Virus record (IMG/VR): IMGVR_UViG_3300040856_000168
Coordinates: 1-45,442 of that record
DNA: 45,442 nucleotides
Strand: one strand, 5' to 3'
Origin: a virus
Part shown: piece by piece, positions 38,313 to 45,442 of the stretch
How the letters are laid out: every line of letters starts with the position of its first letter
How positions within the stretch are numbered: the first letter of the stretch is position 1
Made by a program: the position numbers and the translations under genes
Notes under the pieces: generated by a model
Seen by the model: only the letters and a program-made list of their open reading frames with translations
What the model was told of the DNA's origin: nothing
The model's database searches: none

Positions 38313-41300
38313 TTATGCAAACTGATTTGGACCTGAAGCGATTACTTCATATGAGGAACCACTATAAAAGAATGTGAATGTGTAGGCATCAACACTATCG
38401 GCGTTACCAGCCGCTGGTCCTGCACCCCCCTGCCACTTAGCAAATTGTGGAAAAATGATAGAAGATGAAGATCCTGTGTAAGCAGCACCTTGCCAGTAAG
38501 AGTTCATTTTGTACGGGGTCGAACCATTTGTGAAAAGGATTGTGAAAGTATGGGCAGTGTTAGTTCCCAATTTACTGGCGTCAAAGCGGATGTTTAAACC
38601 CCGATCCGCAGTTGCATCCGCAGTAAAGTAAATAATACTATCAGGTACGCCAGCACCACTATTAAACTCTGTTAAATCAACACTGATAAGCCCAGAAGTT
38701 GAGGTTTCGTATCTTACTCTTTCTGATCTACCTTTAGCATAAAGTTTATCAACAGAAAATTCTGCTGGAGTGGAACTCGATGTCAGGAAGCCACCCTGTG
38801 ACGCAACATGGGAAAGTGTAGACTTTCGAATGTAACCGTCACCCGTATCAACATAAAGACGAGACAAGCCACTTGAAGTATCGCCTGATGTTGTATTGAT
38901 CCAGCCGAACTCTGCATAACCGCTGCTATTGGTACGCATTACTCTGTTGGCGACATTGTTTCGCCCTGTGGACAAATCAAGGCCGTCTAATAGATTACTG
39001 TCAGCAGCCTTACCAGAGGTAGATAATGCACCTATATCAGCAGCAGTTAGTGTCCTAGTACCCATACTAGTGATAACACCATCAGTAACAAAGATGTTGT
39101 CGATGATAGTCGAACCAGATGTGTTTATGTCACTATCTGTACCAATAATAGTGTTATAAGTACCTGCTGCTTGTTTACCATCAAGAGCCGACTGCAATCC
39201 ATCAATGTTTGATATAACGTGATTGTGACTATCGTCTGCAACGGTAACGGTCAGCGTGGCGTTAGCGGAGCCATCCCAAGAGACAGAACCAGATGCGTCA
39301 CCAGAGAGTGACAACGTTCTAGCGGTTGTCCATTTGGGTGCCGAAGTGACCGCAAATGTCATGTCATATGGGTCACCATCAGAGCCTGTAGACGTATCAG
39401 TCCAGTTGATGTCAATGCCTGTACCCTCGACAAACTTAACCTCTTTACCGTGGCTGATCGTAACCTCGGTTCCGTCACCATCTTCTAACTGAAATGTAGT
39501 GAGCTGGTTTGTGTTGGTCACGCTTTCTGTAGCGGAGGAAATAGCTGTGACATGACCATAAGTATCAAGTGTAATATCTTGAATATAAGTACGACCTGAG
39601 TTATTTACCGATGATTGGGTAGATGTATCAGCGTGGCTAATAGTAACGTCACCAGTTCCACCGCCAGTTAGACCACTACCTGCTGTAATAGTCTGGTCAG
39701 CAGTAGCACCACTTTCGATACCATCAAGTTTAGAACCATCGGCTGAAAGATCACGACCATCAACAGTCTGTGCGCCAGACATCGTGATGTTGCCTGTCAT
39801 CTGACCGCCAGATCGCATCAAGGCACCTGCGCCAGACACATTGGTTGCGTCAGTTACATCTGCACCACTTTCGATACCATCAAGTTTAGCACCATCAGCA
39901 GATACGTCACGACCATCGAAGGTCTGACCTGCTGGGAAAGTAACTGTACCACTAAAGGTAGGACTTGCTGTAGGTGCCTTAGCATCTAGGGCAGTCTGTA
40001 GGCCATCTACGTTAGCAATAGTGTGGTCGTGGCTGTCGTCAGCGACAGTGGTAGTAATAGATACGTTACCTGAACCATCTACACCTGTGGCTGTACCTGA
40101 GACATCCCCCGACAAAGTAATTGTACGGGCAGTTTCCCAAGCAGTCGCTGTAGCAGCATTACCAGAGGTGTCTTGGTTACCAGTCGTATTAACACCAGCT
40201 AAGTTGATGTTAGCTGTACCGTCGAAAGATACCCCACCGATTGTACGTGCAGTCTCTAAGGCTGTAGCTGTAGCTGCATTACCTGTAGTATCTGCTGCAA
40301 TAGTAGAGTCTAGGTTGAACGTAGTACCACTAAGGGTAATGTCTGTCCCACCAGAGTAAACAGCAGTAGCCTGAATCTGAGTAAAAGTTATGGCTGTGGT
40401 ACCGAAGGTGATAGCACCATCGGTATTCATAACGTATAGTTCACCAGCACCTGCGTTACCTTCTTGTACAAAGAAAGCATCACCTTTACCAAGCGAGTCA
40501 GGGTCAGACGGAGCATAACTGTCTGCATCAGTCGCACGGGTAAGAACCCAGTTAGTGCTTGCAGAACCTACGTTAGTGACTGTGTAGATACCATTCTCAA
40601 ATGCATTGGTTTGTTCATAGATAAGAACACGGTCGTTAAGGACCATAGTGACCCCATCAATGACCAATGCAGCCTGAGTACCTGAGTTAGTAAGGGTTGC
40701 ACCTACACCTGCTGTACCATTGTCGTAAGTAGCTGTAAGGTTACCCTCTTGCTCGACACGTACTGGATCGTGGTAGTGAACACCAGCGGCAGCAATCGTA
40801 TCGACATACTCTTTCGTAGCGGCTCCTAATGCCGTAGTGGGGTCAGCATTCAGGATCAAGTTGCCAGTCATAGTACCACCAGACTTGTCTAGTTTTGCAT
40901 CTAGGTTAGTCTGTAGGTTATCGACATTGGCAATAGTATGGTTATGACTGTCATCAGCAACGGTAACAGTCAAGGTCGCATCTTCTAAGTCTGTAAGCGT
41001 AACAGACCCGCTGGCATCACCAGCGAGTGTAATGGTCGGGCTAAAGTCTTGTGCTGCTGGGCCGATGAAGACGACTGCATTACCTGACAAGTTGATCGCA
41101 GCGTCAGAGTTGCTGCTTTCTGTAACTGTACGTGTGAGGGTGGTTCCAGAAGCAGTATACGTACCTGTACCTACTTCCCAGTTAGAACCATCCTCAATAA
41201 CGTAACGGACTACATCTCCATCGGGTACACCAGCGTCATCAAAACTTTGGTAGCCATTTTCAGCAGAACCTAATGTAATTGTGCCAGTGCCAGTAGTGCT

Positions 41301-41336
41301 GGTGGACATTCTGGCTCTGTTGACTAGCTTGACCAT
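38313..41336 (-). CDS. large tail fibre protein
   Basis: 1007 aa. The N-terminus MVKLVNRARMSTSTTGTGTI, then GSAENGYQSFDDAGVPDGDV, is typical of virion-attached fibres. The shaft has repeats: DDSHNHTIANVDNLQTNLDA, DDSHDHTIANVDGLQTALDA, DDSHNHVISNIDGLQSALDG; GNAATATALETARTI twice; TFDGRDVSADGAKLDGIESG and a near copy. The distal end is less repetitive and ends YEVIASGPNQFA. Likely trimeric and host-range relevant. Confidence 0.88.
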   Translation of the reverse strand: MVKLVNRARMSTSTTGTGTITLGSAENGYQSFDDAGVPDGDVVRYVIEDGSNWEVGTGTYTASGTTLTRTVTESSNSDAAINLSGNAVVFIGPAAQDFSPTITLAGDASGSVTLTDLEDATLTVTVADDSHNHTIANVDNLQTNLDAKLDKSGGTMTGNLILNADPTTALGAATKEYVDTIAAAGVHYHDPVRVEQEGNLTATYDNGTAGVGATLTNSGTQAALVIDGVTMVLNDRVLIYEQTNAFENGIYTVTNVGSASTNWVLTRATDADSYAPSDPDSLGKGDAFFVQEGNAGAGELYVMNTDGAITFGTTAITFTQIQATAVYSGGTDITLSGTTFNLDSTIAADTTGNAATATALETARTIGGVSFDGTANINLAGVNTTGNQDTSGNAATATAWETARTITLSGDVSGTATGVDGSGNVSITTTVADDSHDHTIANVDGLQTALDAKAPTASPTFSGTVTFPAGQTFDGRDVSADGAKLDGIESGADVTDATNVSGAGALMRSGGQMTGNITMSGAQTVDGRDLSADGSKLDGIESGATADQTITAGSGLTGGGTGDVTISHADTSTQSSVNNSGRTYIQDITLDTYGHVTAISSATESVTNTNQLTTFQLEDGDGTEVTISHGKEVKFVEGTGIDINWTDTSTGSDGDPYDMTFAVTSAPKWTTARTLSLSGDASGSVSWDGSANATLTVTVADDSHNHVISNIDGLQSALDGKQAAGTYNTIIGTDSDINTSGSTIIDNIFVTDGVITSMGTRTLTAADIGALSTSGKAADSNLLDGLDLSTGRNNVANRVMRTNSSGYAEFGWINTTSGDTSSGLSRLYVDTGDGYIRKSTLSHVASQGGFLTSSSTPAEFSVDKLYAKGRSERVRYETSTSGLISVDLTEFNSGAGVPDSIIYFTADATADRGLNIRFDASKLGTNTAHTFTILFTNGSTPYKMNSYWQGAAYTGSSSSIIFPQFAKWQGGAGPAAGNADSVDAYTFTFFYSGSSYEVIASGPNQFA

Positions 41337-41349
41337 TTTTTATTTCCTC

Positions 41350-41787
41350 TTAGGCGATCTGTAGTACGCCGTTAGCTGCTGAGAAGTCGATTGTTAGTGA
41401 GTCACCATCGTTTAGTGTCAATGATGAACCGTAGTCGTAGTATCCGATCAGTGGGTCGGCTGGTGTTGCTACTGTGTCGTTATAGATGTACACGTAACGG
41501 AAAGGACCAGTAGAACCACCAGATGATGTCAATGTGATGTCTGATAGAACTAGCTTATATGTTCCTGATGTCTGTGTAGACGAAGTAGTAGTAACATTAC
41601 GAGAACTTAGGTTAGTGTATGCAACTTCTGTTACGTTACCTAGGATGCCGTTGCCATCTGTTGATGGATCAGTAGTTTCTGATGAAGGTGCTGTATTTGA
41701 TAGAGCAACAACAACTTGATCTGATTCCAAGTCCATGTTGTGTACAGCGTTGACTACGAAGTCATTTACCTTATTGAAGGTAGCCAT
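41350..41787 (-). CDS. virion-associated protein, 145 aa
   Basis: MATFNKVNDFVVNAVHNMDL, VVVALSNTAPSSETTDPSTD, DGNGILGNVTEVAYTNLSSR and FRYVYIYNDTVATPADPLIG. Beta-rich; this type is common before portal genes in marine siphoviruses and is usually annotated as structural. Precise role unknown. Confidence 0.65.
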   Translation of the reverse strand: MATFNKVNDFVVNAVHNMDLESDQVVVALSNTAPSSETTDPSTDGNGILGNVTEVAYTNLSSRNVTTTSSTQTSGTYKLVLSDITLTSSGGSTGPFRYVYIYNDTVATPADPLIGYYDYGSSLTLNDGDSLTIDFSAANGVLQIA

Positions 41788-41789
41788 GA

Positions 41790-43124
41790 TTAGTTTTCCT
41801 TATCTAATTGAGTTTGGTCAGTATCGCCCTCTTGATCTGGGTCGTACCGAAGTTCAGCGATGTCCATCAAGTCCTGAATTACTTCTGGATGCGACGACAC
41901 ATCAATGTTTGCACCATTTAGGTTACGTAGGAACGCTGCAATTTCACGCAGGTCATGTGGTGCTACATCCCCTGCAACAATAGTTGGCATGAGATCATAG
42001 TTCAGACCGTTCAACTCCCATAGGCGTTCTACCAACTGTTTGTTGAGAACATCAACTATGGCTTGGATGTAACTCTCAAGCGCACGAAGGAACAGGTCTG
42101 TCTTAGACTTGGACAGGGCATATGAACCAGTGTTGCCACCACCAAGCATAAGAAACTCTGAAAGTACAGAACGAGCAATGTCGTGCTGGTACCGTTTTAC
42201 AATCGGGTCTATGTCTATATTACGTTTACCGTTAGAAGCCATCAACTCAACATCTACTAGTCGAGTGTTGGTAGGACTTCCGTTACTATCGGGGTAGGTA
42301 TCTGAGGGCAGGACGATGTATCCCTGCTCATTGAACTTAACATCTCTAAGGATTTGTTGAAGGTTGGCGAGGAATCCAGACTGAGCAGCAGTAGCATCAG
42401 GACTAAGATACTCAGAAGGGATACGAGCCACAGGAATACCAGCCAACTCACGCTCCACAGCAATAGCTTCAATGCTCTGTAGATTGTTAAGATACTCATA
42501 CGAGGTATACGCATTACGTAAGATCGACCTTCCTGACGGATCATTGTTAATCGCCGTAGTGCGGTAGTACAAACTCTTACGACTAGGAATATAGTTAGTA
42601 TTGTTGAACCCTGAACCTTCCTGATGAATGCCTAAGACATCACCAGTTTTTTCGTCTACGTCAAACTTAGAGATTGTCCAAGGCGCACGTGAAGCAATCT
42701 TACGCACACCCATACGACCATCAGAATACTTAGAATTAGTCTTCTGACCATTACGTCTTTTGTAGACGACCTCAAACCAAGCAAATCCAAATGTAAGGGA
42801 CGACAAAGCCTCGGATACGTGATCATCTAGGGTGTGATCCATATCCTTAAAGATACTCTCCACAAAGTCTGCTTCACGTTTAGCAGCAGGGGTATCATTG
42901 GCTGGCATAACCTTAATGTCTACGTCACGTAAGACTTGTTCAGTAGCGTACATGACTGCACCAATAGTGCTATCATTGTCACGCATTTCACGATACTTAC
43001 GTATGGCACGTTTGCCACGTAATTCAGGTAGAAACTCATCCGCACGGATTTGACCGTTATGTGTGTTGTCACCTGCGATACCCAGTACTTGGGCCGCTTC
43101 CGTTGCTGATAGTTTCTTTACCAT
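41790..43124 (-). CDS. portal protein (DUF935-like)
   Basis: 444 aa. Starts MVKKLSATEAAQVLGIAGDN; YREMRDNDSTIGAVMYATEQ (about 44-63), LTFGFAWFEVVYKRRNG (about 109-125), and DPIVKRYQHDIARSVLSEFL then MLGGGNTGSYALSKSKTDLF are typical of DUF935/Mu gp29-like portals. It forms the dodecameric DNA gate. Lies 1 bp from the terminase stop. Confidence 0.9.
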   Translation of the reverse strand: MVKKLSATEAAQVLGIAGDNTHNGQIRADEFLPELRGKRAIRKYREMRDNDSTIGAVMYATEQVLRDVDIKVMPANDTPAAKREADFVESIFKDMDHTLDDHVSEALSSLTFGFAWFEVVYKRRNGQKTNSKYSDGRMGVRKIASRAPWTISKFDVDEKTGDVLGIHQEGSGFNNTNYIPSRKSLYYRTTAINNDPSGRSILRNAYTSYEYLNNLQSIEAIAVERELAGIPVARIPSEYLSPDATAAQSGFLANLQQILRDVKFNEQGYIVLPSDTYPDSNGSPTNTRLVDVELMASNGKRNIDIDPIVKRYQHDIARSVLSEFLMLGGGNTGSYALSKSKTDLFLRALESYIQAIVDVLNKQLVERLWELNGLNYDLMPTIVAGDVAPHDLREIAAFLRNLNGANIDVSSHPEVIQDLMDIAELRYDPDQEGDTDQTQLDKEN

Positions 43125-43125
43125 C

Positions 43126-44478
43126 TTACCTTAAACCTTTGGCATTGGAATACGCTAGTTTTAGTTGTGGTTTTGCGTATCCATTTAGTGATAGGTCCGT
43201 TAAAGCCCATACCATAGCATCAAGACGGTCTGGTGAGCCTATGGACCCTAAAGGTTCCCACTGTACCATCTGATCTTCTAAGTCGTTAAGTCCCTTGACA
43301 TGCTTTACTTTGCCTTGTTCGTATAGTGCAGACACAGGTTCAGCCCGTGCCATCTTACCACGACTAGCATGTACTAGCTTAATCGGGACGTTTTCATCTT
43401 CTGTTTGCAGAGTATGACGGACCATATCGCCACCTTGGTTACGTTCAGCGACAATCCTGTCAGCCATGTGTTCGTGATATAGTTCTATAGCTTTAGCTGC
43501 CCACTCCTTGGGACTGTAACGATCTGTGTGATCCTCTAGTACGTAGGCTGTACCATCCTGATCTATACCTGCCACGACAATACCAGTCATGTCACTATCA
43601 GTTTTATTGGTTACAGCAGGGTCTACAGACACGACAATACGAGACAGAGGTGGTACCTCGTCCCGATCTACTTCACACTTGAAGAGCAACTCACGGTTCC
43701 ATAAGGCACCAGAGGCTTCATCTAATATCTCTGCATATAATTCTTGCCTACCAAGTCTTGTACCTTCGTAGGTCTTTTTGACCGCATCAATGAACGTATC
43801 CGCTAAGTTTGCTGCGTTATCAAACGTAGAACCCTTAGAAATAACCGTTTTGGGGTCAGATATAATATTTCTTAGTAATTTTGTAGTTTTTGGTGTAGTT
43901 GTGATAAAAACTTGAGGTTTACGACCCAATCTGAGTCCAAACATCATCATATCCCAAGTTTCTTGTGCATTTCTCCAAGCACACAACTCGTCTGTCCATG
44001 CTGAGTAAGCCTGTGGACCACGAAGACGCTCTGGATCCTCTGCTGAGAAGAATACGGCTTTACTTCCGTTTTCCCATGTCAGAGTATTGTTAGTAGGGGA
44101 CCAGACAGGAAACCCAATGTGTTTTCCTCTGTAGGTCTTATCACCCTTCCAACAAACATTAAGTAATCCACTGTCACCCTCAACCATAACACGGCGAACA
44201 TCACCTTTAGTAGGAGCGACACAATGTACGATCTTGTCACCTTTTTTGATCCTGTGTCTTACCCACTCAGCACCTGCACGGGTCTTACCCCAACCACGAC
44301 CAGCTAATGCTAACCATGCATTCCAGTCACCTTCGGGTTCTAGTTGTTCAGGCCTAGCCCAGAACTCCCAGTTATACCGTAGTTCTTCGGCTTGGGCTGG
44401 ACCCAGTTGTTTGAGTATGTACGCTACTTCGATGTCGGGTAGCTGGCGTAGATCGTTCGCTGTTATCGGGAGTGTCAT
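43126..44478 (-). CDS. terL: terminase large subunit
   Basis: 450 aa. ATPase: Walker A LALAGRGWGKTRAGAEW (about 56-72), Walker B AYSAWTDELCAW (about 135-146). Nuclease: VVSVDPAVTNKTDSDMTGIV (about 275-294), ADRIVAERNQGGDM (about 332-345), and a C-terminal Asp in SPDRLDAMVWAL. Terminase_6-type motor that packages DNA. Its first 107 bp overlap terS in another frame. Confidence 0.95.
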   Translation of the reverse strand: MTLPITANDLRQLPDIEVAYILKQLGPAQAEELRYNWEFWARPEQLEPEGDWNAWLALAGRGWGKTRAGAEWVRHRIKKGDKIVHCVAPTKGDVRRVMVEGDSGLLNVCWKGDKTYRGKHIGFPVWSPTNNTLTWENGSKAVFFSAEDPERLRGPQAYSAWTDELCAWRNAQETWDMMMFGLRLGRKPQVFITTTPKTTKLLRNIISDPKTVISKGSTFDNAANLADTFIDAVKKTYEGTRLGRQELYAEILDEASGALWNRELLFKCEVDRDEVPPLSRIVVSVDPAVTNKTDSDMTGIVVAGIDQDGTAYVLEDHTDRYSPKEWAAKAIELYHEHMADRIVAERNQGGDMVRHTLQTEDENVPIKLVHASRGKMARAEPVSALYEQGKVKHVKGLNDLEDQMVQWEPLGSIGSPDRLDAMVWALTDLSLNGYAKPQLKLAYSNAKGLR

Positions 44479-44842
44479 TCTTTTTACCTAAGAGTGTCAT
44501 CAAGGAGTCGATTGCTCCTGCGTCCTCATCGGCATCAGAAGACCCTTCTACCTCAATGTTTGTTTGCGTTGGTGACCAGCCGCCTTTACTACGGAGATAA
44601 AACTCAGCAGCCTTAAAGTCGCCATCTAGTGCCTGTTGGATCACGACAGAACCAATTTGACCTACAATATCTGCACGTTCTTGTGCAATAGTGTCACCAT
44701 ACAACTTATAGAATGTAGCTGAACTAGAGGGTGCTTGTTGATACTTCTGGATAGAAGCCATAATGTCCTTTACAGCGACACCATTCCTAATGCCTGTACG
44801 GACAGCTTTTGCGATAGTTTCGCTATACTTTAGTTTGTCCAT
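44372..44842 (-). CDS. terS: terminase small subunit
   Basis: 156 aa. MDKLKYSETIAKAVRTGIRN, then a helical DNA-binding-type part (VAVKDIMASIQKYQQAPSSS, TFYKLYGDTIAQERADIVGQ) and FKAAEFYLRSKGGWSPTQTN, a typical small-terminase end. The last about 35 residues (rich in S, T, R) are read from DNA that also encodes the TerL N-terminus. First gene of the late arm. Confidence 0.8.
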   Translation of the reverse strand: MDKLKYSETIAKAVRTGIRNGVAVKDIMASIQKYQQAPSSSATFYKLYGDTIAQERADIVGQIGSVVIQQALDGDFKAAEFYLRSKGGWSPTQTNIEVEGSSDADEDAGAIDSLMTLLGKKNDTPDNSERSTPATRHRSSVHTQTTGSSPSRRTTV

Positions 44843-44879
44843 TTAACCACGACACCTAATTAAAATAATGGGAAAGCTG

Positions 44880-44894
44880 TATAGAGGTACTATA
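44880..44894. promoter_or_regulatory. operator-like box O2
   Basis: TATAGAGGTACTATA: half-sites TATAG and CTATA around 5 bp. It is an inverted copy of the box at 44962-44976, 82 bp away, and lies in the terS leader. Confidence 0.55.
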
Positions 44895-44951
44895 GTAGAA
44901 CTTTAGTTGTAATCTATTTGGGTAATATGTGAGTAGTTTTAACCTTTAGTA

Positions 44952-44976
44952 TATACTATAGTATAGTACCTCTATA
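44952..44976. promoter_or_regulatory. operator-like boxes O1 at the late promoter start
   Basis: TATAGTACCTCTATA (44962-44976) is the reverse complement of O2 and covers the predicted start site of the late promoter. It overlaps the perfect 14-bp palindrome TATACTATAGTATA (44952-44965). The arrangement suits a dimeric repressor or activator; the protein is unknown. Confidence 0.6.
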
Positions 44977-44980
44977 CTTA

Positions 44981-45009
44981 TATATAGGACTTTTTTTTAT
45001 ATTTGTAAA
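44981..45009 (-). promoter_or_regulatory. phage promoter P3 (late arm)
   Basis: On the minus strand: -35 TTTACA (45009-45004), a 17-bp A-rich spacer ending AAGTCC, -10 TATATA (44986-44981). Same AAGTTTACA and AAGTCCTATATA elements as the promoters at 5850 and 9751. It points at terS and the whole structural arm. Confidence 0.8.
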
Positions 45010-45325
45010 CTTGAATGTTATAACTTTTTTATATGTCGTTGTAAACAAAGGATTCTTTTTTGTTGTACATAGGGTGTCATCGGGATTACTAGTGTTGCAT
45101 AAAAGTCACACTTTGGAATTTTTTAGTTTGCAGATGTAGGTGGTTGCGCCCCCGCTGGCGAATCACTTGTGATAATCTGGAGGGTCCCAAATGTTATGTC
45201 AAGGGGTTGACAAAAGTTTTTCTTGCGCTCGGACCGATTCGGCGCAGGATTCTTCAGTCTGTTGCAATAATGTCACACACGAGAATCTCGCAGAAAAACA
45301 CAAGGCAAACCACGGAACACAAACG
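45010..45325. other. intergenic region between the late promoter and the leftward operon end
   Basis: No supported gene. Contains the inverted repeat TGTCAAGGGGTTGACA (45198-45213), whose halves recur at 1956-1967 and 1609-1618. GANTC sites are dense from 45050 on. The plus-strand frame at 45144-45386 crosses the terminator and lacks a ribosome site. Confidence 0.5.
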
Positions 45326-45351
45326 AAAAAAGACGACTCCGAAGAGTCGCC
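45326..45351 (-). terminator. rho-independent terminator with UUCG loop
   Basis: On the minus strand CGACTC-TTCG-GAGTCG, followed by TC and six T (45331-45326). A 6-bp stem with the stable UUCG tetraloop and U-run is a classic terminator. It ends the GP88 operon coming from the right edge and insulates it from the late promoter. Both stem arms are GANTC sites. Confidence 0.85.
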
Positions 45352-45382
45352 AGTTACACGGGAGTCATGCTTGTGAAATTAT

Positions 45383-45442
45383 CTAGTGTTTCGGGTAGCT
45401 AACATTCGGGACTGATGCATCCCAACAGGCCCGACAATCGCC
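45383..45442 (-). CDS. GP88-like protein, C-terminal part (cut by window edge)
   Basis: The minus-strand frame open at base 45442 reads GDCRACWDASVPNVSYPKH and stops at TAG (45385-45383). This Cys- and Trp-containing terminus is what I recall as the end of GP88-family proteins, whose N-terminal part is at the left window edge. Roughly 60 residues of the family's usual middle are absent. The two parts are probably one gene spanning the window ends. Confidence 0.75.
   Translation of the reverse strand, partial: GDCRACWDASVPNVSYPKH

Noticed and set aside
45144-45386. Plus-strand open frame of 80 codons
   Set aside because: It crosses the UUCG terminator and the GP88 C-terminus in antisense, has no ribosome site, and its composition follows the GANTC-rich DNA.
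1-45442. Integrase, excisionase, CI/Cro-type repressor, tRNA genes
   Set aside because: Both strands were read for these; no tyrosine or serine recombinase motifs, no convincing repressor and no cloverleaf sequence were found, so a temperate lifestyle is not supported.

Overview
The window looks like almost the whole genome of a virulent, tailed (siphovirus-type) bacteriophage. The host is probably an alphaproteobacterium, most likely a marine Rhodobacterales-like one. Evidence for a phage: a complete terminase, portal, protease, capsid, neck, tape-measure and tail-tip series, plus a T7-like replication set. Evidence for the host: GTA/roseophage-style tail proteins (DUF2163, DUF6950-like, DUF4128-like), small DUF1127 and DUF1289 proteins that are common in Proteobacteria, a B12-dependent ribonucleotide reductase, and striking clustering of GANTC, the CcrM methylation site of Alphaproteobacteria. 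I see no integrase, no clear CI-type repressor and no tRNA. The host assignment is inference.

Layout. (1) 1-1584: a leftward operon of six small genes behind a consensus promoter at 1556-1584. Most genes are preceded by the same GGAGTC ribosome site. The last gene (GP88-like) runs off the left edge, and its C-terminus and terminator lie at the right edge (45326-45442), so the molecule is circular or circularly permuted with a short piece missing. (2) 1585-2322: a gene-poor divergent region with three and a half 29-bp direct repeats and four copies of a CAGTGGAAAT leader motif, a candidate origin/control region. (3) 2323-5868: rightward early genes, including an RMF-like protein, a SleB-type hydrolase, ThyX and, last, a sigma-like factor. 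(4) 5933-16864: rightward replication and nucleotide genes: primase-helicase, endonuclease VII, PolA, SSB, exonuclease, endonuclease I, DNA methyltransferase, MazG, DUF1127, NrdJ, DUF1289, glutaredoxin, PD-(D/E)XK-like protein, PhoH and DUF3310. (5) 16869-16906: a bidirectional terminator between convergent arms. (6) 44842 down to 16918: the leftward late arm, transcribed terS, terL, portal, tail fibre, beta-propeller protein, repeat-rich structural proteins, protease, scaffold, decoration, capsid, neck proteins, tail tube, frameshifted chaperones, tape measure, tail tip, and finally M15 endolysin and small membrane/lysis proteins.

Control logic suggested by the sequence: three promoters share one architecture (AAGTTTACA, then AAGTCCTATATA, always with 17 bp between the hexamers). 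They stand before the primase-helicase, before SSB, and at the head of the late arm. The sigma-like gene ends inside the first of them. The late promoter also carries palindromic operator-like boxes at its start site. This suggests an early-to-middle/late switch, possibly run by the phage sigma-like factor. Another large-scale pattern is GANTC: by hand count roughly one site per 45 bp in 1-2530 and 45050-45442, but roughly one per 700-1300 bp elsewhere.
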